Notes under the pieces: model-generated
Told to the model about the DNA's origin: nothing
Database searches by the model: none
The model's input: only the letters and a program-made list of their open reading frames with translations
Program-made: the position numbers and the translations under genes
Source of the DNA: Corynebacterium coyleae
GTDB lineage: Bacteria; Actinomycetota; Actinomycetes; Mycobacteriales; Mycobacteriaceae
Length of the DNA stretch: 64,000 bases
Reading direction: 5' to 3'
Assembly: GCF_030408635.1 (NCBI RefSeq)
Contig: NZ_CP047198.1
Location: 1,674,001-1,738,000 of the forward strand
Part shown: one piece after another, positions 35,990 to 46,212 of the stretch
How positions within the stretch are numbered: the stretch's first letter is position 1
How the letters are laid out: each line of letters opens with the position of its first letter

Positions 35990-37434
35990 TGGCCGGTAAA
36001 ATCCGGCCGATCCCCCTCGGCGTTGTCGCAGCCGTTCTCATCGCGATCGGTTCCTTTGGTGCCGGAGCGACGCGTTACCGTGACGGCCTCATGCGCTCGA
36101 TAGGCCTTGAGTTCCTCACTTACGGCCACGGCCGCGGCATGATGGACGGCCTCCTGATGGCGGGCACTGGTCTTCTCGTGTTTGCCTGGCTGTGGCTGTG
36201 GCGCACCCGCCCAGGCGAGCAGACCGTGCTCCGTGCGGTGTGGTCGTGGGCCGCTCCACTCGCCTTGAGCGCACCAATCATGTCGCGCGACGTGTACTCC
36301 TACCTCATGCAGGGGGCAATGCTTCGCGACGGCTTCGACCCCTACTCCGAAGGCGCCGCTATCAACCCCGGCCCGTATTTGTGGGAGGTCTCCCACGACT
36401 GGCGCAACACCACAACGCCGTACGGGCCACTGCACTTGGGCATTGGCAAAGCGGTGACCACGATTGTCGGCGACCACGTCGCGTTTGGCGTCGTTGCCTA
36501 CCGGCTGATCGCGCTGGCAGGTTTCGCGCTCATTGTCTGGTCGGTACCGCGCATCGCGCGCCTCGCAGGTGCTAGCCCCGGGTTTGCACTGTGGGTAGGT
36601 GTAGCCAACCCTGTCATGCTGTTGCACCTGATTGGCGGCATGCACAACGAGGCGGTCATGGTCGGCCTGGTGTGCGCGGGCCTGTACCTGTGCATGCGAC
36701 ACACGTGGTGCACCCCCGGAATCGTGCTCATCGCATGCGCGGTGTCGCTCAAGGCCACGGCTGCGTTCGCGTTGCCGTTTGTGGTGTGGCTGATGGTCAC
36801 GCGTCGCGCCCGCGTCCACGATGTGCCCCACCACCTCGCCGCGCTTGCCGTCTCTGGAGCCTGGGCGCTGGCGGTCTCGGTCGCCGTCATCCAGGTGGTG
36901 ACGTGGGTCTGCGGCTCAACGTGGGGTTGGCTCGAGGAAATCACCGGTAACTCGAAGGTGATCAATCCGCTGGCTGGTCCGACGTTCGCCGCAGAACTGA
37001 TTACCCCGCTCGTGCAGTTGGTCAACGACGACTTCAGCTACAACACAACGCTTGCAGCCACCCGCACGGTGTTCAGCTTCGCGATGCTCCTCGCGCTCGT
37101 GATCACGTGGTGGTGGTTCCGCCCGGCGCGCGGCAAGGCCTACGCGCCGCGGATGCTGGCGGGCACCACCGTGGCGTATACGGCAGCGTTTGTCACCAAC
37201 GCGGTAACGCTGCCGTGGTACTACGCCTCCATCTTGGCGCTCGTGGGCACGTTCCGGGCACCGGCCTGGGTAGCTAGAATTACTACCGGCGCATCCGTCG
37301 TCGTGGCACTCGCGTTTACAGGCAGCGGCAACCACAGGCTCTACGACGTGTGGTTCCTCGCCGCAGCCTTCATCGTCGCCGTGGTAGCGACTCGCTGGGT
37401 GTTTAGAACGCCATCGCTTGCGCACGACGAATAA
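35989..37434 (+). CDS. mptA: Alpha-(1->6)-mannopyranosyltransferase MptA (GT-C family)
   Basis: 481 residues from ATG 35989 (a GTG three bases earlier is possible). A polytopic membrane protein with about 12-13 hydrophobic segments. The first periplasmic loop contains MSRDVYSYLMQGAMLRDGFDPY, whose acidic residue after the first helices is the catalytic type seen in GT-C enzymes. MptA extends the mannan core of lipomannan using polyprenyl-phosphomannose. Assignment rests on this motif and on its conserved place between the prenyl synthase and the Rv2175c/pknL pair, as in M. tuberculosis and C. glutamicum; MptB is the main alternative. Confidence 0.85.
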   Translation: MAGKIRPIPLGVVAAVLIAIGSFGAGATRYRDGLMRSIGLEFLTYGHGRGMMDGLLMAGTGLLVFAWLWLWRTRPGEQTVLRAVWSWAAPLALSAPIMSRDVYSYLMQGAMLRDGFDPYSEGAAINPGPYLWEVSHDWRNTTTPYGPLHLGIGKAVTTIVGDHVAFGVVAYRLIALAGFALIVWSVPRIARLAGASPGFALWVGVANPVMLLHLIGGMHNEAVMVGLVCAGLYLCMRHTWCTPGIVLIACAVSLKATAAFALPFVVWLMVTRRARVHDVPHHLAALAVSGAWALAVSVAVIQVVTWVCGSTWGWLEEITGNSKVINPLAGPTFAAELITPLVQLVNDDFSYNTTLAATRTVFSFAMLLALVITWWWFRPARGKAYAPRMLAGTTVAYTAAFVTNAVTLPWYYASILALVGTFRAPAWVARITTGASVVVALAFTGSGNHRLYDVWFLAAAFIVAVVATRWVFRTPSLAHDE

Positions 37435-37765
37435 CTTCGCGCGCTTTCTGACCATGCAAGGCGTCAATCGGGCGCCCCGGCAGCGAATCCTCTTCGGTGT
37501 AGAGGAATGTGAGGATCTCCTCGTCGTTGTAGCCGCCATCGGCAAGCACGGTGATCGCGCCTGAGACGAACTTCGACAGCCCATCCTCACCGATCAGCCC
37601 AGCCGGGATGAATTTTTTACCATCCCGGATGTACATGACAAGTTTGCGGGCACCGACATAGTCGTGCACACGAGTGACCGGAACGCCCAACGCTTCGGCG
37701 GCGTCGGGAAAGGCCAGCAAGGTTTCGTCGCTAAGCAATTGCTCGAGATTCGTTTGTGTGCTCAC
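37403..37765 (-). CDS. Rv2175c-like winged-helix DNA-binding protein
   Basis: 120 residues from GTG 37765. The -10 TAGAAT (37779-37774) is eight bases upstream, so the message is probably leaderless. The N-terminal half is a helix-turn-helix (FPDAAEALGVPVTRVHDYV), and the family C-terminal segment is complete (SGAITVLADGGYNDEEILTFLY). In M. tuberculosis Rv2175c is a substrate of the neighbouring kinase PknL and phosphorylation blocks its DNA binding; a threonine is present near the N-terminus here (Thr3, Thr5). It overlaps the mptA 3' end by 32 bases on the opposite strand and is divergent from pknL. Confidence 0.85.
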   Translation of the reverse strand: MSTQTNLEQLLSDETLLAFPDAAEALGVPVTRVHDYVGARKLVMYIRDGKKFIPAGLIGEDGLSKFVSGAITVLADGGYNDEEILTFLYTEEDSLPGRPIDALHGQKAREVIRRAQAMAF

Positions 37766-37790
37766 GGCGCCCGATTCTACCCTGGGGTAC
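37766..37790. promoter_or_regulatory. Interlocked divergent -10 boxes of the Rv2175c-like gene and pknL
   Basis: Only 25 bases separate the two start codons. Minus strand: TAGAAT at 37779-37774, eight bases before GTG 37765. Plus strand: TACCCT at 37778-37783, seven bases before ATG 37791. The two -10 boxes share bases 37778-37779, so polymerase could occupy only one promoter at a time. Each -35 region would fall inside the opposite coding sequence. Confidence 0.6.
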
Positions 37791-39092
37791 ATGGCAACAC
37801 TCGCTCCAGGCACAACTCTCGACGAACGCTACGTCGTGGACCGCGCCATCGCCCGTGGTGGCATGGCCACGGTGTATCGCTGCATCGATTCCCGCCTGGG
37901 CCGGGAAGTCGCTGCGAAAGTCATGCACGAGCAATACGTCCACGACGCGGTGTTTCGCGACCGATTCCGGCGCGAAGCCCGCGCGATGGCGCAGCTCAGC
38001 CACCCGAACTTGGTCAACGTGTACGACTTCTCCGCGTCCGGCAACAACGTGTTTCTCATCATGGAACTCATCACCGGCGGCACGCTGCGCGAATTGCTCG
38101 CCGAGCGTGGTCCGATGCCTCCCCACGCAGCCGCGGAGGTGATGCGCGGCATGCTCACGGGACTTTCTGTCGCGCATGAGAAAGGCATGGTGCACCGCGA
38201 TATTAAGCCGGACAACGTGCTTATCGACGCCTCCAGCCGCGTCAAACTCTCCGACTTCGGCCTCGTGCGCGCAGCCGCCGAAAACACACATTCGACCGAC
38301 CAAATCGTGGGCACCGTCGCCTACCTCTCCCCTGAACAAGTCGACGGCAGCCCCATCACAGCCGCATCGGATGTGTACTCCGCCGGCATCGTGTTGTTCG
38401 AACTCCTCACCGGCCGCACGCCATTTCACGGCGACACCCCCATCGCGCACGCGTACGCACGCCTCCATGGAGATGTGCCCGCGCCGTCCTCACTCATTGC
38501 CGGGGTGCCAATGCTTTTCGACGAGCTCGTCGCCACCGCAACCGCCCGCACCCCCGAAGCGCGCTTCCGCGATGCGGGAGAATTCCTCGCCGCACTCGAC
38601 GACGTAGCAGCCGAACTTGCACTGCCGGACTACACCGTGCCTGCCCCGCGCAACGCCGCAGCCACGCGAGCCGCAGCACACCCGACTAACTTCGGACTGG
38701 TCAACAACGCCGCACAGCGACGCCTCTTCCCCGATGACGAGGCGCCAACGCGAGTCGCCCCCGCAGTTGAGAGGCCAACTAAGCAGGCGTCCCCAGAACT
38801 GCCGTCACGCAGCCAATGGCCCGCTGCACAGGCGTCTCCGGCTCCGGTTCCGGCCCCCGTTCCGCCTGCAGCCGCCCCCGTGCCCGCACCCGTGCCACCA
38901 CGTGCACCCCGGCCTGCCGCTCCCAATCCGGCAAAGCGCCCCGCAGTCAAGCCGGTAACTAACCGCTCTCTGATCGGTGTCGTGCTCTACACCGCTGTTG
39001 CAATCGCCGTGGTAGCTGCGGTTGGTCTGGGCGCGTGGTGGTTCGGCTCCGGGATGTATGGCGACATCCCGGAGATCGTCATCCCGCGGTAG
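37791..39092 (+). CDS. pknL: Membrane Ser/Thr protein kinase PknL
   Basis: 433 residues from ATG 37791, probably leaderless. Kinase domain at about 12-270: Gly loop ARGGMATVYR, Lys43 in AAKVM, HRDIKPDN (Asp137, Asn142) and Asp155-Phe-Gly. A Pro/Ala-rich linker (about 300-385) leads to one transmembrane segment (about 394-416) and only some 15 outer residues. There are no PASTA domains, which matches PknL and separates it from PknB. Gene order with the Rv2175c-like gene and aroG supports the name. Convergent with aroG. Confidence 0.92.
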   Translation: MATLAPGTTLDERYVVDRAIARGGMATVYRCIDSRLGREVAAKVMHEQYVHDAVFRDRFRREARAMAQLSHPNLVNVYDFSASGNNVFLIMELITGGTLRELLAERGPMPPHAAAEVMRGMLTGLSVAHEKGMVHRDIKPDNVLIDASSRVKLSDFGLVRAAAENTHSTDQIVGTVAYLSPEQVDGSPITAASDVYSAGIVLFELLTGRTPFHGDTPIAHAYARLHGDVPAPSSLIAGVPMLFDELVATATARTPEARFRDAGEFLAALDDVAAELALPDYTVPAPRNAAATRAAAHPTNFGLVNNAAQRRLFPDDEAPTRVAPAVERPTKQASPELPSRSQWPAAQASPAPVPAPVPPAAAPVPAPVPPRAPRPAAPNPAKRPAVKPVTNRSLIGVVLYTAVAIAVVAAVGLGAWWFGSGMYGDIPEIVIPR

Positions 39093-39113
39093 CGCTGGCC
39101 GAGTAGCGCTGTC

Positions 39114-40559
<1,446 letters not shown>

Positions 40560-40580
40560 TCACAAGGCGGTTTTATCGTC

Positions 40581-41093
40581 TCACATTTTGGATACGGCGC
40601 CGTCGCGGTTCAACGGCAAATGCTCCGCACATACACGAAACTTCCGCAGATTATGGCGCGCATCAACGAGAGCATCGTGGTTGCCCTCCGGCACCCGTGG
40701 CAGGCGCGGCTTGCCTGCCATCTGCCAATACTGCTTCAGCTCGCAGGTGTAGCGCGGCAGCGAACGCGGCAGACCGGACATGTCACCCCATAGTTGCGCG
40801 AGCACCACGTGGTCATAGGCGCCAACCCAAGCCCACAGTTCTGGCCTGGTGTCACCCGAGGTGAGAAACTCATAGACCTCGTTACGGATGCGCTCCAGCG
40901 ACTTCCACACTGGTTGGTTCTTCGGAGGGAGCTTCGACAACACGTGCGCTTTGACCCAAGCGTTGGCGCGTGCTGGGTCGAACTCATCGGACACCGCATA
41001 GTATTCGCGGCCATCCTCAGCAACAATGCCGATGGACACCAGCTCGATCGTCTCGCCGTCCTCAATGAATTCGGTGTCGTAGAAGAATCTCAC
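40581..41093 (-). CDS. 3'-5' exoribonuclease of the Rv2179c (exoribonuclease AS) family
   Basis: 170 residues from GTG 41093. DEDDh-type RNase T-like fold: Asp6 and Glu8 in FYDTEF, the middle Asp in GAYDHVVL, and His/Asp in NHDALVDARHN at the C-terminus. The M. tuberculosis homologue trims 3' overhangs and poly(A) from RNA. The position between aroG and plsC is conserved in mycolata. Confidence 0.9.
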   Translation of the reverse strand: MRFFYDTEFIEDGETIELVSIGIVAEDGREYYAVSDEFDPARANAWVKAHVLSKLPPKNQPVWKSLERIRNEVYEFLTSGDTRPELWAWVGAYDHVVLAQLWGDMSGLPRSLPRYTCELKQYWQMAGKPRLPRVPEGNHDALVDARHNLRKFRVCAEHLPLNRDGAVSKM

Positions 41094-41102
41094 TGCGTCG
41101 AA

Positions 41103-41318
41103 CTACTTCCGTTGCTCCGATCGAATATCCCCCAACACCTCGCGCCGCGAAGGGCCCTTCTCCCCCTCAACACGCCTCGGCCAAAACATCACTGCAGCCA
41201 CCGCCACGACGGCAAGCGGGCCTGCCAGCTTCGGATACCACCCCTGCTCAGACGCAATCAGGAACACCACAACAACGACGCACACCAACGCGATTCGGGT
41301 AACAAGCGGTTTATTCAT
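41103..41318 (-). CDS. Small conserved membrane protein
   Basis: 71 residues with two adjacent hydrophobic segments (about 6-23 and 31-46) followed by a charged tail EGEKGPSRREVLGDIRSEQRK. Its ATG overlaps the plsC-like stop (TAATG), so it is co-translated with the acyltransferase. No known motif; function unknown. The tight coupling supports a real gene. Confidence 0.75.
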   Translation of the reverse strand: MNKPLVTRIALVCVVVVVFLIASEQGWYPKLAGPLAVVAVAAVMFWPRRVEGEKGPSRREVLGDIRSEQRK

Positions 41319-42070
41319 TACTGCACACCTTTCGGCCCAGTTTTCGGTTCAGCACCTTCGGGGTATTTCCCTGTCTGCTCGAGGGACTTCTTCACATCGG
41401 TCGCGTAGACATCCACGTATTCCTCACCGATCATCTCTGCAATGCGATGCATGCAGTAGTCCGTAAAGGGACGCACGGCCTCGCGCGAGTCAGGGTCGTA
41501 GCCATTTTCAACCGCCCAAGCTCGCGGATCAATCGGCTCCGAAATCTTGATCTGCACCTTGACCGGCCGGATGAGCTTGGTGCCGATCGGGTTCGCGCGA
41601 CCAGATCCAATCATGCCGACCAAAATCACAGGCACGCCGGTTGGCATAGCGATGCGCGCCATGCCAGTGCGCCCCTTGTACACACGCCCATCCGGCGAAC
41701 GGGTTCCCTCGGCATAAATGCCGAAGAGCTCGCCGTCGTCGAAAATCTTCTTCACCGTTTCCAGCAAGACGTTCCCGGCGGTGTCGGAGCTTCGGTCAAT
41801 GGGAACTTGGCCCACGGCGGTGAAGAAAAACCGCTGCAAACGTCCACTGAGCCCCGTGCCAGTGAAGTACTCCATTTTGGCCGGGAACTTCAGCTGCCGG
41901 CGAACCATCAACGGCAAGTAAAAGGAATCCAACACAGCCTGATGGTTAGAAACCAACAGGGCCGGACCTTCGTCCGGGATGTTCTCCACACCGTAAATGC
42001 GCGGGCGGTTCCACACCAACAGCGGCGGCCCGAAAATAGCCTTGAACAGGGAATACCACTTGTTTGCCAT
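41318..42070 (-). CDS. 1-acyl-glycerol-3-phosphate acyltransferase family protein (PlsC-like)
   Basis: 250 residues; AGGGGAGAA precedes the ATG. The acyltransferase motifs are NHQAVLDS (HX4D type), IDRSSD, YAEGTRSPDGRVYKGRTG and VPVILVGMIGS. Expected to acylate lysophosphatidic acid or a lysophospholipid at the inner membrane face. The neighbourhood with pimB' and mptA makes a role in phosphatidylinositol mannoside precursor supply plausible, but the acceptor is not known from sequence. Confidence 0.88.
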   Translation of the reverse strand: MANKWYSLFKAIFGPPLLVWNRPRIYGVENIPDEGPALLVSNHQAVLDSFYLPLMVRRQLKFPAKMEYFTGTGLSGRLQRFFFTAVGQVPIDRSSDTAGNVLLETVKKIFDDGELFGIYAEGTRSPDGRVYKGRTGMARIAMPTGVPVILVGMIGSGRANPIGTKLIRPVKVQIKISEPIDPRAWAVENGYDPDSREAVRPFTDYCMHRIAEMIGEEYVDVYATDVKKSLEQTGKYPEGAEPKTGPKGVQ

Positions 42071-42084
42071 TGTTTCTCCCCTTT

Positions 42085-43047
42085 TTATCGCAGCTGGCGG
42101 GCCAAATCAGCAACGCCAATCATACCCGCCTTCGCTCCGAGCTCAGCACAGAGGATCTCCGGCAGCGGACGGTATCCAGCGCCGACGATGTTCGACGCCA
42201 TGGACGCTTTGGCAGCGTCAAGGAAAAGATCAGCGTCTTCGCTCACACCACCGCCGAGGACGATCAGCGATGGATCCAAAATGTCGGACACCATTGCCAG
42301 GCCTCGTCCCAGCCAGATGGAGAAACTCTCCAGAGCCGCCACACCCAGCCCATCGCCTGCGCGTGCTGCGGCCATAATGTCGTGCCCGCTTGCTCGCTTT
42401 TCGACGACCTCCCGGTACAAATCGGAACCTCGATACCCTCCCCTGCTGGCAATCTCGATCGCACAATCGACCAGCGAGGTGCCAGAAGCGTATCGCTCAA
42501 GACAGCCCTGCTTGCCACACGAGCACACCCGACCTCCCGGCACCACCGTGATGTGGCCAAACTCAGGCGCGGTGCCGAACGCACCACGGTAGATCTCGCC
42601 ACGGTGCATCAGCGTTGCGCCGATCCCTGTGCCGACGGCGAAAAACACCCACGTCTCTGCGTCACGAGCGGCACCGAACCGATACTCACCCCAGGCTGCC
42701 GCATTCGCATCGTGCTCGAGCCGGACCGGCAGCCCCAGCGCATTCTCCAAATCTTTGCGCACCGGCTGATCATCACGCCACGGCAAATGGGGCGCAAAAC
42801 GCACGATTTCACACTCCGGGTCGAGGAAGCCCGCAACGGCAGCGCCAACTGCCCCGATCTCGTGTTTGTCCTGGAGCTGCTCGACCATCTGCACGATCGT
42901 GCGGGTCAGCCCGTCAGCGTCCTGCGGGGTCCGCGTACTCACCGTGTCGAGGATCGAACCATCCGGCGCGACCACAGATGCACGAGCGTTCGTCCCGCCA
43001 ATGTCAAAGCCGACTGTCAGCGCCTGGTCTCCTCGTTGTGAAGTCAT
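42085..43047 (-). CDS. glk: ROK-family glucokinase
   Basis: 320 residues from ATG 43047. ATP loop FDIGGTNARAS at the N-terminus, GVGTGIG-like AVGTGIGATLM, EFGHITVVPGG, and the zinc motif CSCGKQGCLERY are all in place. Phosphorylates glucose to glucose 6-phosphate. A TAAACT -10-like box lies eight bases before the ATG, so leader length is near zero. A transcriptional role is unlikely because there is no N-terminal helix-turn-helix. Confidence 0.93.
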   Translation of the reverse strand: MTSQRGDQALTVGFDIGGTNARASVVAPDGSILDTVSTRTPQDADGLTRTIVQMVEQLQDKHEIGAVGAAVAGFLDPECEIVRFAPHLPWRDDQPVRKDLENALGLPVRLEHDANAAAWGEYRFGAARDAETWVFFAVGTGIGATLMHRGEIYRGAFGTAPEFGHITVVPGGRVCSCGKQGCLERYASGTSLVDCAIEIASRGGYRGSDLYREVVEKRASGHDIMAAARAGDGLGVAALESFSIWLGRGLAMVSDILDPSLIVLGGGVSEDADLFLDAAKASMASNIVGAGYRPLPEILCAELGAKAGMIGVADLARQLR

Positions 43048-43082
43048 AGCCGGACAGTTTATGCCCCTGACAGCGGTCAGCC

Positions 43083-44210
43083 CTAACCCGCCAACACGTC
43101 GCGCAGGCGCTCCCCCAGAGTGCCCCACGAAAACTCCCGTTGTACATGCTTGCGCCCGGCGGTGCCCATGGCGGTGCGGTGGTCGTCGCAAAGCAATTGC
43201 CCAATGGACCGTGCGACCTCATTCACATCGCGACCATTGACGACGACACCGCTTTCCGGCACCACCGTCTCCGGCGCACCACCGGAATCGCCAGCGACTA
43301 CCGCAACCCCACACGCCTGCGCCTCGAGATACACAATCCCCAGACCTTCCACATCAAGACCACCCCACCGCGTCCGCGCGGGCATGGCAAACACATCGGC
43401 GGCAGCCACAATGTCGCGCAACCGCTCGCGCGACACCCGGCCCGTGAATTCCACGCCCGGCGAAGACGCGGCGAGCTTGCGCAGCCGCTGCTCGTACGGC
43501 CCCTCCCCCACAATCACCAATCTCGCATTCGGCGCGTATCGACGAATCTCCGGCAACGCACGGATCAACACATCCTGTCCCTTGCGCGGGACCAACCGCG
43601 ACGAACACACCACAAGTGGTGCATCGCCCACGCCGAGCCAGCGCCGCGTTTCATCCCGCTTGTGCGCGCTCGCTGGCGCGAAGAAATCCGTGTCCACCCC
43701 CGACGGCAGCGCAACATAGTCGACGTCATCGCCGAACACCGCCTGCAAGCGCTCTATCGTGAACCGCGAAATGTACGTCACCACATCCGCGCTACGACCA
43801 ATCCGGCGCAACACCTGACGGGCCCCGGGAATCATCGCCCAGCCAACCTCGTGGCCGTGGGTAGTAGCCACCACACGTTTTGCTCCAGCGCGTTTCGCCT
43901 GGGCTCCGAGAATTGCCAACGGTGCAGCCGCACCGAACCACACAGTGTCGATGCTGTGTGTTCTGATAATTCGAGCCATCTCCCGAGCAAGCCCCGGGGT
44001 AGGCAACATGATGTTGCGAGGCCAACGAATCACCGCGAAACTCTGCTCGGCGTCCCACTCGCGCGCAGCATCTGCTTCCTGGACGGAGGCGAGCACCACG
44101 ATTGATTCCGGGCCTTCGCGCTTGACGAGCTCGTCGACGTAATCCCGTAAGTACGACTGAATCCCGCCGACAGTGGGCGGGAAATCATTCGTTACCAACA
44201 ACGTGGTCAT
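43083..44210 (-). CDS. pimB: GT4-family mannosyltransferase PimB'
   Basis: 375 residues. GT-B fold retaining glycosyltransferase: N-terminal TNDFPPTVGGIQSYL, the HGHEVGW acceptor motif, SSRLVPRKGQD and the nucleotide-sugar EX7E motif in EGLGIVYLEAQACG. In Corynebacterium and Mycobacterium the gene at this location, beside an NlpC/P60 hydrolase, encodes PimB', which adds the second mannose to phosphatidylinositol monomannoside. It lies seven bases after the hydrolase gene, so they are likely co-transcribed. Confidence 0.88.
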   Translation of the reverse strand: MTTLLVTNDFPPTVGGIQSYLRDYVDELVKREGPESIVVLASVQEADAAREWDAEQSFAVIRWPRNIMLPTPGLAREMARIIRTHSIDTVWFGAAAPLAILGAQAKRAGAKRVVATTHGHEVGWAMIPGARQVLRRIGRSADVVTYISRFTIERLQAVFGDDVDYVALPSGVDTDFFAPASAHKRDETRRWLGVGDAPLVVCSSRLVPRKGQDVLIRALPEIRRYAPNARLVIVGEGPYEQRLRKLAASSPGVEFTGRVSRERLRDIVAAADVFAMPARTRWGGLDVEGLGIVYLEAQACGVAVVAGDSGGAPETVVPESGVVVNGRDVNEVARSIGQLLCDDHRTAMGTAGRKHVQREFSWGTLGERLRDVLAG

Positions 44211-44217
44211 AATCGCG

Positions 44218-45246
44218 CTAGTAGCGCACAGCCCCCTGAATCGGCATGGAGTTCGCCGGCACTACCTGGATCGGAATGCCGTAGTCAGACGAGTGCACGA
44301 CCATGCCGTTACCGATGTACATACCCACGTGAGTCACACCCGGGTAGTAACCAATGATGTCACCCGGCTGCAACGCATCCAGCGACACCGGCGTGCCACC
44401 CGCAAGCTGCGCTTGGGAGGTACGCGGAATGCTAATGCCGTTCTGCCCATACGCCCATACCATCAGACCAGAGCAATCGAACGCATCCGGCCCAGCGGAG
44501 CCCCAGCCATATGGCTTACCCACCTGAGCCAACGCCGCACCAACGATTCCGGAGTCCACGCCCGGAAGCGACGCGCCGCTAATCGGGTTGTCCTTATTGA
44601 TCCAGCGCAGGCGATCGGCCTCGCTCAAGTTGTCTACGCGGCGTTCGATGTCACGAACCTTGTCATCCAACTCTTCACGTTCACGCTCCAGCTTCTTACG
44701 CTGAATCTCCAGCTCATTGCGCGCATGGCGTGCCTCAGCCACCGCAATATTGGCCGAGTTGGACTTCTCTGCCGCCATCCGGTTGGCATCCTCCAACTCG
44801 GTCAACGCGCGTTGAGACTTGCGAGTGAGCGCCGCCAAATAAGCAGAACGGTCGATCGCCTCTTGCGGGTTGCCCGAATCCAGGGTGGTCAGGATCGCGT
44901 CAGATTTCGGGATACGGTAACGGGACTGCGCAATGTCACCGACATTCCTGCGATGCTCGTTGCTTACCTCCTGAATAGCGGCAAGTTCCTGTTTCGCCTC
45001 TGCAGCGCGGCCATTGGCTTCCTTAACCTTGCGCTCTGAATCGGCGATTTTCTCTTCGAGTCCCTTAATTTCTTCCGACTTCGCAGTGGCGTCGTGGGAG
45101 ATCTGCTCCATCTCATCGATGAGAGCATCGACATCATCGGCCTTCACAGGGGCCGCGACGCCGCCGGCGAGGATGACGCCGACGAGCGCGGACACTGCGG
45201 TCTTCTGAGCAGAAGGACGACGAGACTGAAAAGAGTGCTTACCCAC
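44218..45246 (-). CDS. RipC-like NlpC/P60 peptidoglycan endopeptidase with N-terminal coiled coil
   Basis: 342 residues from GTG 45246 with AAAGG upstream. A signal peptide (about 1-36), a long coiled coil (about 40-215; IDEMEQISHDATAKSEEIKGL onward) and a C-terminal NlpC/P60 domain with Cys258 in FDCSG, His306 in THVG and a third polar residue His318. It should cut D-Glu-mDAP links in peptidoglycan at the division site; in C. glutamicum and mycobacteria the coiled coil makes such enzymes dependent on FtsEX. The catalytic domain closely resembles the next gene upstream, including the final MPI...VR(Y/F). Confidence 0.9.
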   Translation of the reverse strand: MGKHSFQSRRPSAQKTAVSALVGVILAGGVAAPVKADDVDALIDEMEQISHDATAKSEEIKGLEEKIADSERKVKEANGRAAEAKQELAAIQEVSNEHRRNVGDIAQSRYRIPKSDAILTTLDSGNPQEAIDRSAYLAALTRKSQRALTELEDANRMAAEKSNSANIAVAEARHARNELEIQRKKLEREREELDDKVRDIERRVDNLSEADRLRWINKDNPISGASLPGVDSGIVGAALAQVGKPYGWGSAGPDAFDCSGLMVWAYGQNGISIPRTSQAQLAGGTPVSLDALQPGDIIGYYPGVTHVGMYIGNGMVVHSSDYGIPIQVVPANSMPIQGAVRY

Positions 45247-45396
45247 GACCAAAACCTTTTCGCAATACTTGTGAGAACACAAAAACTATAGCGACATCGG
45301 CCCCACCGTCCAAGCAAAAAACATGGCCACACAGCATATTGTGAATCAAGAGCACTGGTGTGACGCACGAGGTGTCAAGGTCCCCAAAACGCACGA

Positions 45397-45428
45397 AAGC
45401 CCCAACTCCAAACACAGAGTCGGGGCTT
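45397..45428 (-). terminator. Terminator of the upstream NlpC/P60 gene
   Basis: Minus strand AAGCCCCGACTC/GAGTTGGGGCTT with one G-T pair and an eight-base loop, starting 12 bases after the stop codon at 45441 and followed by TTTCGTGCGTTTT. Confidence 0.85.
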
Positions 45429-45440
45429 GAAAACGTGCCG

Positions 45441-46187
45441 TTAGAAGCGAACCACAGAGTGGATCGGCATGAGGTGCAGATCGCGGTAGCCCACCGGGAT
45501 ACCGGAGTTCAGCGCATCGATGATCTGGCCGTTGCCAACGTAGATGCCAACGTGGGATGCACCACCGTAGTAAACAACGATGTCACCCGGCTGGATGTTG
45601 CTCAGCGCAACCTGCTGGCCAGCAGCAGCCTGAGCCTGGGAGGTACGCGGGATGGACTTGCCAGCCTGAGCGTAAACCCAGGAGGTGAAGCCGGAGCAGT
45701 CGAATGCGTTCGGGCCAGCCGCACCGTAAACGTACGGGGAACCAACCTTGGACTGTGCGATGGACACAACGCGCTCAGCGAAGGACGGCTGCGGGGCCGG
45801 AGCCGGCTGCGGCGCAGCGGCCGGTGCCGAGTAGTTGGTTGCGGCCTGTGCCGGCAGAACCTGCTTCTCGACGTTCGCGATGAAGGCGCTGAAGCCCGGA
45901 ACGTTGTTCACGCCCGGCAGAGCCTTCACGCGAGCGATAGCAGCCTGAGCGTCGCCCGTAGCGGCTGCGCCCTTCAGCGACGGGATCCAGGCGTCAATGC
46001 CCGGGATTGCCGCTACGCCTGGAATGGTCTCAATACCCGGGACCTGTACTGCGATCGGCGAGTTGGGGACGCGGACCTCTGCTGCGGAGGCGGCGGCCGG
46101 CGCGATGAGCGCAGCGCCTGCTGCGAGAGCGGTGGTGGCCGCTGCTGCGCGGGCTGCGGTGTTGGTCTGGCGACGGTGCTTTGCCAC
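45441..46187 (-). CDS. Secreted NlpC/P60 peptidoglycan hydrolase under c-di-AMP riboswitch control
   Basis: 248 residues from GTG 46187, with GGAGA upstream. A signal peptide (about 1-36) ends near SAAEV. Residues 40-90 hold repeated (V/I)PG(I/V) units (VPGIETIPGVAAIPGIDAW), then an Ala/Pro linker, then the NlpC/P60 domain with Cys164 in FDCSG, His212 in SHVG and Asp224 as the third residue, where the paralogue downstream has His. No coiled coil. Probably a septal or general wall hydrolase. A c-di-AMP riboswitch and a GlxR-like site lie upstream, with a terminator downstream; it is thus a single-gene unit. Confidence 0.9.
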   Translation of the reverse strand: MAKHRRQTNTAARAAAATTALAAGAALIAPAAASAAEVRVPNSPIAVQVPGIETIPGVAAIPGIDAWIPSLKGAAATGDAQAAIARVKALPGVNNVPGFSAFIANVEKQVLPAQAATNYSAPAAAPQPAPAPQPSFAERVVSIAQSKVGSPYVYGAAGPNAFDCSGFTSWVYAQAGKSIPRTSQAQAAAGQQVALSNIQPGDIVVYYGGASHVGIYVGNGQIIDALNSGIPVGYRDLHLMPIHSVVRF

Positions 46188-46212
46188 TTTAGATTTTCTC
46201 CATATCTTCTCT

